Below the pieces are notes generated by a model. That model had not been told where the DNA came from and did not search any database. It worked only from the letters and a program-made list of their open reading frames with translations. From Glandiceps talaboti (taxonomy: Eukaryota > Hemichordata > Enteropneusta > Spengelidae), in the NCBI RefSeq assembly GCF_964340395.1, contig NC_135555.1:26472725-26536724 (forward strand): a stretch of 64,000 nt of DNA. The letters are read 5' to 3'. Shown piece by piece: positions 22,536 through 37,594 of this stretch (position 1 is the first letter of the stretch; every line of letters begins with the position of its first letter). The translations under genes were made by a program, and so were the position numbers.

Positions 22536-24276
22536 CAACAGAATCCTTGCTATTATACAGTCACATAGTATAACAGAATACTTGATATATACAGTCACAT
22601 AGTATAACAGAATACTTGATATATACAGTCACATAGTATAACAGAATACTTGTTATATATAGTCACATAGTATAACAGAATACTTGGTATATACAGTCAC
22701 ATAGTATAACAGAATACTTGATATATATAGTCACATAGTATAACAGAATACTTGGTATTATAGTCACATAGTATAACAGAATACTTGTTATATATAGTCA
22801 CATAGTATAACAGAATACTTGGTATATACAGTCACATAGTATAACAGAATACTTGATATATACAGTCACATAGTATAACAGAATACTTGGTATATACAGT
22901 CACATAGTATAACAGAATACTTGATATATACAGTCACATAGTATAACAGAATACTTGATATATACAGTCACATAGTATAACAGAATACTTGATATATACA
23001 GTCACATAGTATAACAGAATACTTGGTATATACAGTCACATAGTATAACAGAATACTTGATATATACAGTCACATAGTATAACAGAATACTTGATATATA
23101 CAGTCACATAGTATAACAGAATACTTGATATATACAGTCACATAGTATAACAGAATACTTGGTATATATAGTCACATAGTATAACAGAATACTTGATATA
23201 TACAGTCACATAGTATAACAGAATACTTGGTATATACAGTCACATAGTATAACAGAATACTTGGTATATACAGTCACATAGTATAACAGAATACTTGGTA
23301 TATACAGTCACATAGTATAACAGAATACTTGGTATGTACAGTCACATAGTATAACAGAATACTTGTTATATACAGTCACATAGTATAACAGAGTACTTGG
23401 TATATATAGTCACATAGTATAACAGAATACTTGATATATACAGTCACATAGTATAACAGAATACTTGATATATACAGTCACATAGTATAACAGAATACTT
23501 GGTATATACAGTCACATAGTATAACAGAATACTTGTTATATATAGTCACATAGTATAACAGAATACTTGGTATTATAGTCACATAGTATAACAGAATACT
23601 TGGTATATACAGTCACATAGTATAACAGAATACTTGGTATATATAGTCACATAGTATAACAGAATACTTGGTATATACAGTCACATAGTATAACAGAATA
23701 CTTGATATATACAGTCACATAGTATAACAGAATACTTGATATATACAGTCACATAGTATAACAGAATACTTGATATATACAGTCACATAGTATAACAGAA
23801 TACTTGATATATACAGTCACATAGTATAACAGAATACTTGTTATATATAGTCACATAGTATAACAGAATACTTGGTATTATAGTCACATAGTATAACAGA
23901 ATACTTGATATATACAGTCACATAGTATAACAGAATACTTGATATATACAGTCACATAGTATAACAGAATACTTGGTATATACAGTCACATAGTATAACA
24001 GAATACTTGTTATATATAGTCACATAGTATAACAGAATACTTGGTATTATAGTCACATAGTATAACAGAATACTTGGTATATACAGTCACATAGTATAAC
24101 AGAATACTTGGTATGTACAGTCACATAGTATAACAGAATACTTGATATATACAGTCACATAGTATAACAGAATACTTGATATATACAGTCACATAGTATA
24201 ACAGAATACTTGGTATTATAGTCACATAGTATAACAGAATACTTGGTATGTACAGTCACATAGTATAACAGAATAT
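22536..24276 (+). repeat. 34-bp minisatellite (~51 units)
   Basis: Unit ACAGTCACATAGTATAACAG followed by AATACTTGATATAT. The variation is almost confined to the segment after CTTG (ATATATAC, GTATATAC, TTATATAT, GTATTAT); the rest is nearly invariant. This is unusually even conservation for a non-coding array and suggests recent expansion. Confidence 0.97.
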
Positions 24277-25008
24277 ACTAAAGCTGATTTCAAGACAGCT
24301 GATCAACTCTGAATGCCACCGTGTGTCATATTGCAGTGATACTGATACTCTAGGACAAGAATCCAGACAAATATCTGTTTTGATTATGTATAAAAATCTG
24401 TCAGTGTAATATCTTACACATTTTTATGACAGGACACGTACCTGTTTCCACTCAAGCCGAGTCGAGAACCGTGTATGCCTTGATCTTATTAGTAGGGGAT
24501 GATTTGTACAGATACGCAATACTATGCTGCTTTCGAAATTTCATTCATAATTTCCCATAAACTATTCTGTCTCATTGTAAAAATCTTCCGACGACAATTC
24601 ACACAGTTTACTATTACTGTAGACTACAATGTTTGGATAGGAGCAGATGACAAACAGTAAACATCAAAACTTGGATGAGTGCCAACTGTTCATTATCATT
24701 CATTTTAGACATACTAGTTTGATGTCTAGACCAATCAGATCTCTAGATTTGCACCATCAATATACTGAAATAATCATGAATAATGCACCTCAGATAAATG
24801 GTGTAACTATTATTTGTGAATAATACTGCTCAGATATTTTACTTGTGTACAGGACTGGTACAGTAACTCTATTTTATGGCAAATCTATCAGCACCAGGGC
24901 TTCTATAAGTCAGGGCTTCTATAAGCTAAAGAAGAATGTTAAAAAGAATGTCTTATCATCAACTGTGTCAAATTTATACATTCTATAAGGGACCTGTCAT
25001 GTTACGTT
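24277..25008. other. Unique AT-rich DNA
   Basis: No gene or repeat recognised; a short direct repeat of CAGGGCTTCTATAAG lies near 24897-24925. Confidence 0.5.
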
Positions 25009-25037
25009 TGTGTGAGTGTGTGTGTGTGTGTGTGCCC

Positions 25038-25079
<42 letters not shown>

Positions 25080-25081
25080 CC

Positions 25082-25154
<73 letters not shown>
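25009..25154. repeat. TG dinucleotide microsatellite
   Basis: Long TG run interrupted twice by CCC TTG. The Cys-Val open frames over it are artefacts. Confidence 0.97.
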
Positions 25155-25941
25155 GGCCACCATATGTGTTACATGTTCAGCAGAAGAGAGTGCACAAAAA
25201 GAGTACTAATTGATAAATAGTTCTCGCATATCCTGATGGAAAGGGCGCTTGTGTGTGCGATTGGGAAGAATAGGTGGGGGAGGGAATCAATACTTAATTG
25301 TCATATTAATGCTGTCGGCTTTTTTCAGCAGACAACTAAAAGATTTTTCTTACACTTACACCTATACAGATTTTGTAATTTTCCAATGGTATTATAAATT
25401 TAGAAATGCATTGAATTTGTTCTTAATCCAATTAATATTTAGAATGTACAGTTATAATATAAATGCAGACATAATTATTTTGAAATCTGACATCTCCGAT
25501 TCATCAATTATTTTTCAAGCTGAATTTAACCAAAAGGTTTTCCTTGTCACACAGCAGATTATATGTTCCAAATGAATATTAGATCTGACTTGCCTAAAAG
25601 CCATTGACCTTTATGTTCAAGTAACGCTGTACTGAAGCAAATCAGATTAACAGACTACTTACTATAGACTGTAGGACTACCTAGCTGAAATGCTTAGTGG
25701 ATTGCCACCTCAACTGTACATGTATTTCAAACCAATATCTACAAAGTGTCTGATTCACTCTCAAGGAGGACAATACAAGCAGTGTTGTAAAAAGTCACAA
25801 TTTGATATTCATCAATTAGGCCATAGTAGCTGTAACTTTTGACTCAGATTTCTTTTCTTAGGTGAGATGATTTTCTGTTGTTGGTGTACTGTTAGTATTA
25901 CTAATTGCCCAGTATCCAAGCTCTGTATTACTACATACAGA
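25155..25941. other. Unique AT-rich DNA
   Basis: A 108-codon open frame (25249-25575) has no recognisable domain and AT-driven composition; not called as a gene. Confidence 0.5.
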
Positions 25942-28650
25942 TGTAATGTCTGTATTCTGGCATATAAGTTTACTACAGATGTAACTTCTGTATTCTGGCC
26001 TTACAAGTTTATTGTACAGTTGCAACATCTGTATTCTGGTCTATAAGTTTATTGTATAGTTGTAACATCTGTATTCTGACCTATAAGTTTATTGTATAGT
26101 AGTAACATCTGTATTCTGACCTATAAGTTTATTGTATAGTTGTAACATCTGTATTCTGACCTATAATTTTATTGTATAGTTGTAACATCTGTATTCTGAC
26201 CTATAAGTTTATTGTACAGTTGTAACATCTGTATTCTGACCTATAAGTTTACTGTACAGTTGTAACATCTGTATTCTGACCTATAAGTTTATTGTATAGT
26301 AGTAACATCTGTATTCTGACCTATAAGTTTATTGTATAGTTGTAACATCTGTATTCTGGCCTATAAGTTTATTGTATAGTAGTAACATCTGTATTCTGAC
26401 CTATAATTTTACTGTACAGTAGTAACATCTGTATTCTGACCTATAAGTTTACTGTATAGTAGTAACATCTGTATTCTGACCTATAAGTTTATTGTATAGT
26501 AGTAACATCTGTATTCTGACCTATAAGTTTATTGTATAGTTGTAACATCTGTATTCTGGCCTATAAGTTTATTGTATAGTAGTAACATCTGTATTCTGAC
26601 CTATAATTTTACTGTACAGTTGTAACATCTGTATTCTGACCTATAAGTTTATTGTATAGTTGTAACATCTGTATTCTGACCTATAAGTTTATTGTATAGT
26701 TGTAACATCTGTATTCTGGCCTATAAGTTTATTGTACAGTTGTAACATCTGTATTCTGGCCTATAAGTTTATTGTATAGTTGTAACATCTGTATTCTGAC
26801 CTATAAGTTTATTGTACAGTTGTAACATCTGTATTCTGACCTATAAGTTTATTGTACAGTTGTAACATCTGTATTCTGGCCTATAAGTTTTTTGTATAGT
26901 TGTAACATCTGTATTCTGACCTATAAGTTTATTGTATAGTTGTAACATCTGTATTCTGGCCTATAAGTTTACTGTACAGTTGTAACATCTGTATTCTGAC
27001 CTATAAGTTTATTGTATAGTTGTAACATCTGTATTCTGGCCTATAAGTTTATTGTATAGTTGTAACATCTGTATTCTGGCCTATAAGTTTACTGTACAGT
27101 TGTAACATCTGTATTCTGACCTATAAGTTTATTGTACAGTTGTAACATCTGTATTCTGGCCTATAAGTTTATTGTATAGTTGTAACATCTGTATTCTGGC
27201 CTATAAGTTTACTGTACAGTTGTAACATCTGTATTCTGACCTATAAGTTTATTGTACAGTTGTAACATCTGTATTCTGACCTATAAGTTTATTGTATAGT
27301 TGTAACATCTGTATTCTGGCCTATAAGTTTACTGTATAGTTGTAACATCTGTATTCTGACCTATAAGTTTATTGTATAGTTGTAACATCTGTATTCTGGC
27401 CTATAAGTTTATTGTACAGTTGTAACATCTGTATTCTGACCTATAAGTTTATTGTATAGTTGTAACATCTGTATTCTGGCCTATAAGTTTATTGTATAGT
27501 TGTAACATCTGTATTCTGACCTATAAGTTTATTGTATAGTTGTAATATCTGTATTCTGGCCTATAAGTTTACTGTACAGTTGTAACATCTGTATTCTGAC
27601 CTATAAGTTTATTGTATAGTTGTAACATCTGTATTCTGGCCTATAAGTTTATTGTACAGTTGTAACATCTGTATTCTGACCTATAAGTTTACTGTACAGT
27701 TGTAACATCTGTATTCTGACCTATAAGTTTATTGTACAGTTGTAACATCTGTATTCTGGCCTATAAGTTTATTGTACAGTTGTAACATCTGTATTCTGGC
27801 CTATAAGTTTATTGTACAGTTGTAACATCTGTATTCTGGCCTATAAGTTTATTGTACAGTTGTAACATCTGTATTCTGGCCTATAAGTTTATTGTACAGT
27901 TGTAACCATCTGTATTCTGACCTATAAGTTTATTGTACAGTTGTAACATCTGTATTCTGGTCTATAAGTTTATTGTATAGTTGTAACATCTGTATTCTGA
28001 CCTATAAGTTTATTGTATAGTTGTAACATCTGTATTCTGACCTATAAGTTTATTGTACAGTTGTAACATCTGTATTCTGACCTATAAGTTTATTGTACAG
28101 TTGTAACATCTGTATTCTGGCCTATAAGTTTATTGTACAGTTGTAACATCTGTATTCTGGCCTATAAGTTTATTGTACAGTTGTAACCATCTGTATTCTG
28201 ACCTATAAGTTTATTGTATAGTTGTAACATCTGTATTCTGACCTATAAGTTTATTGTACAGTTGTAACATCTGTATTCTGACCTATAAGTTTATTGTATA
28301 GTTGTAACATCTGTATTCTGACCTATAAGTTTATTGTATAGTTGTAACATCTGTATTCTGGCCTATAAGTTTATTGTATAGTAGTAACATCTGTATTCTG
28401 ACCTATAAGTTTATTGTATAGTTGTAACATCTGTATTCTGACCTATAAGTTTATTGTATAGTTGTAACATCTGTATTCTGGCCTATAAGTTTATTGTACA
28501 GTTGTAACATCTGTATTCTGACCTATAATTTTATTGTACAGTTGTAATATCTGTATTCTGACCTATAAGTTTACTGTACAGTTGTAACATCTGTATTCTG
28601 ACCTATAAGTTTATTGTATAGTTGTAACATCTGTATTCTGACCTATAAGT

Positions 28651-30135
28651 TTATTGTACAGTTGTAACATCTGTATTCTGGTCTATAAGTTTATTGTATA
28701 GTTGTAACATCTGTATTCTGACCTATAAGTTTATTGTATAGTTGTAACATCTGTATTCTGACCTATAAGTTTATTGTATAGTTGTAACATCTGTAGTCTG
28801 ACCTATAAGTTTATTGTATAGTTGTAACATCTGTATTCTGGCCTATAAGTTTATTGTATAGTAGTAACATCTGTATTCTGGTCTATAAGTTTATTGTACA
28901 GTTGTAACATCTGTATTCTGACCTATAAGTTTATTGTACAGTAGTAACATCTGTATTCTGACCTATAAGTTTATTGTACAGTTGTAACATCTGTATTCTG
29001 ACCTATAAGTTTATTGTACAGTTGTAACATCTGTATTCTGGTCTATAAGTTTACTGTACAGTTGTAACATCTGTATTCTGGCCTATAAGTTTATTGTATA
29101 GTTGTAACATCTGTATTCTGGTCTATAAGTTTATTGTACAGTAGTAACATCTGTATTCTGGCCTATAAGTTTATTGTACAGTTGTAACATCTGTATTCTG
29201 ACCTATAAGTTTATTGTACAGTAGTAACATCTGTATTCTGACCTATAAGTTTATTGTACAGTTGTAACATCTGTATTCTGACCTATAAGTTTATTGTACA
29301 GTAGTAACATCTGTATTCTGACCTATAAGTTTATTGTATAGTTGTAACATCTGTATTCTGACCTATAAGTTTATTGTACAGTTGTAACATCTGTATTCTG
29401 GCCTATAAGTTTATTGTACAGTTGTAACATCTGTATTCTGGCCTATAAGTTTATTGTACAGTTGTAACATCTGTATTCTGACCTATAATTTTATTGTACA
29501 GTTGTAATATCTGTATTCTGACCTATAATTTTATTGTACAGTTGTAACATCTGTATTCTGGTCTATAAGTTTATTGTATAGTTGTAACATCTGTATTCTG
29601 ACCTATAAGTTTATTGTATAGTTGTAACATCTGTATTCTGACCTATAAGTTTATTGTATAGTTGTAACATCTGTAGTCTGACCTATAAGTTTATTGTATA
29701 GTTGTAACATCTGTATTCTGGCCTATAAGTTTATTGTATAGTAGTAACATCTGTATTCTGGTCTATAAGTTTATTGTACAGTTGTAACATCTGTATTCTG
29801 ACCTATAAGTTTATTGTACAGTAGTAACATCTGTATTCTGACCTATAAGTTTATTGTACAGTTGTAACATCTGTATTCTGACCTATAAGTTTATTGTACA
29901 GTTGTAACATCTGTATTCTGGTCTATAAGTTTACTGTACAGTTGTAACATCTGTATTCTGGCCTATAAGTTTATTGTATAGTTGTAACATCTGTATTCTG
30001 GTCTATAAGTTTATTGTACAGTAGTAACATCTGTATTCTGGCCTATAAGTTTATTGTACAGTTGTAACATCTGTATTCTGACCTATAAGTTTATTGTACA
30101 GTAGTAACATCTGTATTCTGACCTATAAGTTTATT
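28651..30135 (+). repeat. 880-bp (22-unit) higher-order duplication
   Basis: The variant order of 28651-29255 is repeated at 29531-30135, including the rare CTGTAGTCTG unit (28791 and 29671). Confidence 0.8.
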
Positions 30136-31040
30136 GTATAGTTGTAACATCTGTATTCTGACCTATAAGTTTATTGTATAGTTGTAACATCTGTATTCTG
30201 ACCTATAAGTTTACTGTATAGTTGTAACATCTGTATTCTGGCCTATAAGTTTATTGTATAGTTGTAACATCTGTATTCTGACCTATAAGTTTATTGTACA
30301 GTTGTAACATCTGTATTCTGGTCTATAAGTTTATTGTACAGTTGTAACATCTGTATTCTGACCTATAAGTTTATTGTATAGTTGTAACATCTGTATTCTG
30401 ACCTATAAGTTTATTGTACAGTTGTAACATCTGTATTCTGGCATATAAGTTTATTGTATAGTTGGAACATCTGTATTCTGGTCTATAAGTTTACTGTACA
30501 GTTGTAACATCTGTATTCTGACCTATAAGTTTATTGTATAGTTGTAACATCTGTATTCTGACCTATAAGTTTATTGTACAGTAGTAACATCTGTATTCTG
30601 ACCTATAAGTTTATTGTATAGTTGTAACATCTGTATTCTGACCTATAAGTTTATTGTATAGTTGTAACATCTGTATTCTGACCTATAAGTTTACTGTATA
30701 GTTGTAACATCTGTATTCTGGCCTATAAGTTTATTGTATAGTTGTAACATCTGTATTCTGACCTATAAGTTTATTGTACAGTTGTAACATCTGTATTCTG
30801 GTCTATAAGTTTATTGTACAGTTGTAACATCTGTATTCTGACCTATAAGTTTATTGTATAGTTGTAACATCTGTATTCTGACCTATAAGTTTATTGTACA
30901 GTTGTAACATCTGTATTCTGGCATATAAGTTTATTGTATAGTTGGAACATCTGTATTCTGGTCTATAAGTTTACTGTACAGTTGTAACATCTGTATTCTG
31001 ACCTATAAGTTTATTGTATAGTTGTAACATCTGTATTCTG
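30121..31040 (+). repeat. 480-bp (12-unit) higher-order duplication
   Basis: 30121-30560 matches 30601-31040, marked by the rare GTTGGAACAT at 30461 and 30941. A third copy of the second block lies near 32961-33420 (GTTGGAACAT at 33301). Confidence 0.8.
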
Positions 31041-31360
31041 GCATATAAGTTTATTGTACAGTTGTAACATCTGTATTCTGACCTATAAGTTTATTGTATA
31101 GTAGTAACATCTGTATTCTGACCTATAAGTTTACTGTACAGTTGTAACATCTGTATTCTGACCTATAAGTTTATTGTACAGTTGTAACATCTGTATTCTG
31201 ACCTATAAGTTTATTGTATAGTAGTAACATCTGTATTCTGACCTATAAGTTTATTGTATAGTAGTAACATCTGTATTCTGACCTATTAGTTTACTGTACA
31301 GTTGTAACATCTGTATTCTGACCTATAAGTTTATTGTATAGTTGTAACATCTGTATTCTG

Positions 31361-32960
31361 GCCTATAAGTTTATTGTACAGTTGTAACATCTGTATTCTG
31401 GCCTATAAGTTTACTGTACAGTTGTAACATCTGTATTCTGACCTATAAGTTTATTGTATAGTTGTAACATCTGTATTCTGACCTATAAGTTTATTGTACA
31501 GTTGTAACATCTGTATTCTGGCCTATAAGTTTATTGTACAGTTGTAATATCTGTATTCTGACCTATAAGTTTACTGTACAGTTGTAACATCTGTATTCTG
31601 ACCTATAAGTTTATTGTATAGTTGTAACATCTGTATTCTGACCTATAAGTTTATTGTACAGTTGTAACATCTGTATTCTGGTCTATAAGTTTATTGTATA
31701 GTTGTAACATCTGTATTCTGACCTATAAGTTTATTGTATAGTTGTAACATCTGTATTCTGACCTATAAGTTTATTGTATAGTTGTAACATCTGTAGTCTG
31801 ACCTATAAGTTTATTGTACAGTTGTAACATCTGTATTCTGACCTATAAGTTTATTGTATAGTTGTAACATCTGTATTCTGGCCTATAAGTTTATTGTATA
31901 GTTGTAACATCTGTATTCTGGTCTATAAGTTTATTGTACAGTTGTAACATCTGTATTCTGACCTATAAGTTTATTGTATAGTAGTAACATCTGTATTCTG
32001 ACCTATAAGTTTATTGTACAGTTGTAACATCTGTATTCTGACCTATAAGTTTATTGTATAGTAGTAACATCTGTATTCTGACCTATAAGTTTATTGTATA
32101 GTTGTAACATCTGTATTCTGACCTATAAGTTTATTGTACAGTAGTAACATCTGTATTCTGGCCTATAAGTTTATTGTACAGTTGTAACATCTGTATTCTG
32201 GCCTATAAGTTTACTGTACAGTTGTAACATCTGTATTCTGACCTATAAGTTTATTGTATAGTTGTAACATCTGTATTCTGACCTATAAGTTTATTGTACA
32301 GTTGTAACATCTGTATTCTGGCCTATAAGTTTATTGTACAGTTGTAATATCTGTATTCTGACCTATAAGTTTACTGTACAGTTGTAACATCTGTATTCTG
32401 ACCTATAAGTTTATTGTATAGTTGTAACATCTGTATTCTGACCTATAAGTTTATTGTACAGTTGTAACATCTGTATTCTGGTCTATAAGTTTATTGTATA
32501 GTTGTAACATCTGTATTCTGACCTATAAGTTTATTGTATAGTTGTAACATCTGTATTCTGACCTATAAGTTTATTGTATAGTTGTAACATCTGTAGTCTG
32601 ACCTATAAGTTTATTGTACAGTTGTAACATCTGTATTCTGACCTATAAGTTTATTGTATAGTTGTAACATCTGTATTCTGGCCTATAAGTTTATTGTATA
32701 GTTGTAACATCTGTATTCTGGTCTATAAGTTTATTGTACAGTTGTAACATCTGTATTCTGACCTATAAGTTTATTGTATAGTAGTAACATCTGTATTCTG
32801 ACCTATAAGTTTATTGTACAGTTGTAACATCTGTATTCTGACCTATAAGTTTATTGTATAGTAGTAACATCTGTATTCTGACCTATAAGTTTATTGTATA
32901 GTTGTAACATCTGTATTCTGACCTATAAGTTTATTGTACAGTAGTAACATCTGTATTCTG
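31361..32960 (+). repeat. 800-bp (20-unit) tandem duplication
   Basis: 31361-32160 is followed directly by 32161-32960 with the same variant order at every position checked by eye, including CTGTAGTCTG at 31791 and 32591. Confidence 0.85.
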
Positions 32961-35900
32961 ACCTATAAGTTTATTGTATAGTTGTAACATCTGTATTCTG
33001 ACCTATAAGTTTATTGTATAGTTGTAACATCTGTATTCTGACCTATAAGTTTACTGTATAGTTGTAACATCTGTATTCTGGCCTATAAGTTTATTGTATA
33101 GTTGTAACATCTGTATTCTGACCTATAAGTTTATTGTACAGTTGTAACATCTGTATTCTGGTCTATAAGTTTATTGTACAGTTGTAACATCTGTATTCTG
33201 ACCTATAAGTTTATTGTATAGTTGTAACATCTGTATTCTGACCTATAAGTTTATTGTACAGTTGTAACATCTGTATTCTGGCATATAAGTTTATTGTATA
33301 GTTGGAACATCTGTATTCTGGTCTATAAGTTTACTGTACAGTTGTAACATCTGTATTCTGACCTATAAGTTTATTGTATAGTTGTAACATCTGTATTCTG
33401 GCATATAAGTTTATTGTACAGTTGTAACATCTGTATTCTGACCTATAAGTTTATTGTACAGTTGTAACATCTGTATTCTGACCTATAAGTTTATTGTATA
33501 GTAGTAACATCTGTATTCTGACCTATAAGTTTACTGTACAGTTGTAACATCTGTATTCTGACCTATAAGTTTATTGTATAGTTGTAACATCTGTATTCTG
33601 ACCTATAAGTTTATTGTATAGTTGTAACATCTGTATTCTGACCTATAAGTTTATTGTACAGTTGTAACATCTGTATTCTGACCTATAAGTTTATTGTACA
33701 GTTGTAACATCTGTATTCTGACCTATAAGTTTATTGTATAGTTGTAACATCTGTATTCTGACCTATAAGTTTATTGTATAGTTGTAACATCTGTATTCTG
33801 ACCTATAAGTTTATTGTATAGTTGTAACATCTGTATTCTGACCTATAAGTTTATTGTATAGTTGTAACATCTGTATTCTGACCTATAAGTTTATTGTACA
33901 GTTGTAACATCTGTATTCTGACCTATAAGTTTATTGTACAGTTGTAACATCTGTATTCTGACCTATAAGTTTATTGTACAGTTGTAACATCTGTATTCTG
34001 ACCTATAAGTTTATTGTATAGTTGTAACATCTGTATTCTGACCTATAAGTTTATTGTATAGTTGTAACATCTGTATTCTGACCTATAAGTTTATTGTACA
34101 GTTGTAACATCTGTATTCTGACCTATAAGTTTATTGTACAGTTGTAACATCTGTATTCTGACCTATAAGTTTATTGTATAGTTGTAACATCTGTATTCTG
34201 ACCTATAAGTTTATTGTATAGTAGTAACATCTGTATTCTGACCTATAAGTTTATTGTATAGTTGTAACATCTGTATTCTGACCTATAAGTTTATTGTATA
34301 GTTGTAACATCTGTATTCTGACCTATAAGTTTATTGTATAGTTGTAACATCTGTATTCTGACCTATAAGTTTATTGTATAGTTGTAACATCTGTATTCTG
34401 ACCTATAAGTTTATTGTACAGTTGTAACATCTGTATTCTGACCTATAAGTTTATTGTACAGTTGTAACATCTGTATTCTGACCTATAAGTTTATTGTATA
34501 GTTGTAACCATCTGTATTCTGACCTATAAGTTTACTGTATAGTTGTAACATCTGTATTCTGACCTATAAGTTTATTGTACAGTTGTAACATCTGTATTCT
34601 GACCTATAAGTTTATTGTATAGTTGTAACATCTGTATTCTGACCTATAAGTTTATTGTACAGTTGTAACATCTGTATTCTGACCTATAAGTTTATTGTAC
34701 AGTTGTAATATCTGTATTCTGGCATATAAGTTTATTGTACAGTTGTAACATCTGTATTCTGACCTATAAGTTTATTGTACAGTTGTAACCATCTGTATTC
34801 TGGCATATAAGTTTATTGTACAGTTGTAACATCTGTATTCTGACCTATAAGTTTATTGTACAGTTGTAACATCTGTATTCTGGCATATAAGTTTATTGTA
34901 TAGTTGTAACCATCTGTATTCTGGCCTATAAGTTTATTGTATAGTTGTAACATCTGTATTCTGACCTATAAGTTTACTGTATAGTAGTAACATCTGTATT
35001 CTGGCCTATAAGTTTATTGTATAGTTGTAACCATCTGTATTCTGGCATATAAGTTTATTGTATAGTTGTAACATCTGTATTCTGACCTATAAGTTTATTG
35101 TACAGTTGTAACATCTGTATTCTGGCCTATAAGTTTATTGTACAGTTGTAACATCTGTATTCTGGCCTATAAGTTTATTGTACAGTTGTAACCATCTGTA
35201 TTCTGGCCTATAAGTTTATTGTACAGTTGTAACATCTGTATTCTGGCCTATAAGTTTATTGTACAGTTGTAACATCTGTATTCTGGCCTATAAGTTTATT
35301 GTACAATTGTAACATCTGTATTCTGGCCTATAAGTTTACTGTACAATTGTAACATCTGTATTCTGGCCTATAAGTTTACTGTACAGTTGTAACATCTGTA
35401 TTCTGGCCTATAAGTTTACTGTACAGTTGTAACATCTGTATTCTGACCTATAAGTTTATTGTACAGTTGTAACATCTGTATTCTGGCCTATAAGTTTATT
35501 GTATAGTTGTAACATCTGTATTCTGACCTATAAGTTTACTGTATAGTAGTAACATCTGTATTCTGACCTATAAGTTTATTGTATAGTTGTAACATCTGTA
35601 TTCTGGCCTATAAGTTTATTGTATAGTTGTAACATCTGTATTCTGACCTATAAGTTTATTGTACAGTAGTAACATCTGTATTCTGACCTATAAGTTTATT
35701 GTATAGTTGTAACATCTGTATTCTGACCTATAAGTTTATTGTACAGTTGTAACATCTGTATTCTGGCCTATAAGTTTACTGTACAGTTGTAATATCTGTA
35801 TTCTGGCCTATAAGTTTATTGTATAGTTGTAACATCTGTATTCTGACCTATAAGTTTATTGTATAGTTGTAACATCTGTATTCTGACCTATAAGTTTACT

Positions 35901-37594
35901 GTACAGTTGTAACATCTGTATTCTGACCTATAAGTTTATTGTATAGTTGTAACATCTGTATTCTGACCTATAAGTTTACTGTACAGTTGTAACATCTGTA
36001 TTCTGACCTATAAGTTTACTGTACAGTTGTAACATCTGTATTCTGGCATATAAGTTTATTGTATAGTTGTAACATCTGTATTCTGACCTATAAGTTTACT
36101 GTATAGTTGTAACATCTGTATTCTGACCTATAAGTTTATTGTATAGTTGTAACATCTGTATTCTGACCTATAAGTTTATTGTATAGTTGTAACATCTGTA
36201 TTCTGACCTATAAGTTTATTGTACAGTTGTAACATCTGTATTCTGACCTATAAGTTTATTGTACAGTTGTAACATCTGTATTCTGGTCTATAAGTTTATT
36301 GTATAGTTGTAATATCTGTATTCTGACCTATAAGTTTATTGTACAGTTGTAACATCTGTATTCTGACCTATAAGTTTATTGTACAGTTGTAACATCTGTA
36401 TTCTGACCTATAAGTTTATTGTATAGTTGTAACATCTGTATTCTGGCCTATAAGTTTACTGTACAGTTGTAACCATCTGTATTCTGACCTATAAGTTTAT
36501 TGTATAGTTGTAACATCTGTATTCTGACCTATAAGTTTATTGTACAGTTGTAACATCTGTATTCTGACCTATAAGTTTATTGTATAGTTGTAACATCTGT
36601 ATTCTGGCCTATAAGTTTATTGTATAGTTGTAACATCTGTATTCTGACCTATAAGTTTATTGTATAGTTGTAACATCTGTATTCTGGCCTATAAGTTTAT
36701 TGTACAGTAGTAACATCTGTATTCTGACCTATAAGTTTATTGTACAGTTGTAACATCTGTATTCTGACCTATAAGTTTATTGTACAGTTGTAATATCTGT
36801 ATTCTGGCATATAAGTTTATTGTACAGTTGTAACATCTGTATTCTGACCTATAAGTTTATTGTATAGTTGTAACATCTGTATTCTGGCATATAAGTTTAT
36901 TGTACAGTTGTAACATCTGTAGTCTGGCATATAAGTTTATTGTATAGTTGTAATATCTGTATTCTGACCTATAAGTTTATTGTATAGTTGTAATATCTGT
37001 ATTCTGACCTATAAGTTTATTGTACAGTTGTAATATCTGTATTCTGGCATATAAGTTTATTGTATAGTTGTAACATCTGTATTCTGACCTATAAGTTTAT
37101 TGTATAGTTGTAACATCTGTATTCTGGCCTATAAGTTTACTGTACAGTTGTAACATCTGTATTCTGACCTATAAGTTTTTTGTACAGTTGTAACCATCTG
37201 TATTCTGACCTATAAGTTTACTGTACAGTTGTAACCATCTGTATTCTGACCTATAAGTTTATTGTATAGTAGTAACATCTGTATTCTGGTCTATAAGTTT
37301 ACTGTACAGTTGTAACATCTGTATTCTGACCTATAAGTTTATTGTACAGTTGTAACATCTGTATTCTGGCATATAAGTTTATTGTATAGTTGTAACATCT
37401 GTATTCTGGCCTATAAGTTTATTGTACAGTTGTAACATCTGTATTCTGACCTATAAGTTTATTGTATAGTAGTAACATCTGTATTCTGGCCTATAAGTTT
37501 ATTGTATAGTTGTAACATCTGTATTCTGGCATATAAGTTTATTGTATAGTAGTAACATCTGTATTCTGACCTATAAGTTTACTGTACAGTTGTA

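Noticed and set aside
24936-25220. Cys-Val-rich open frames
   Set aside because: Translation of a TG dinucleotide microsatellite.
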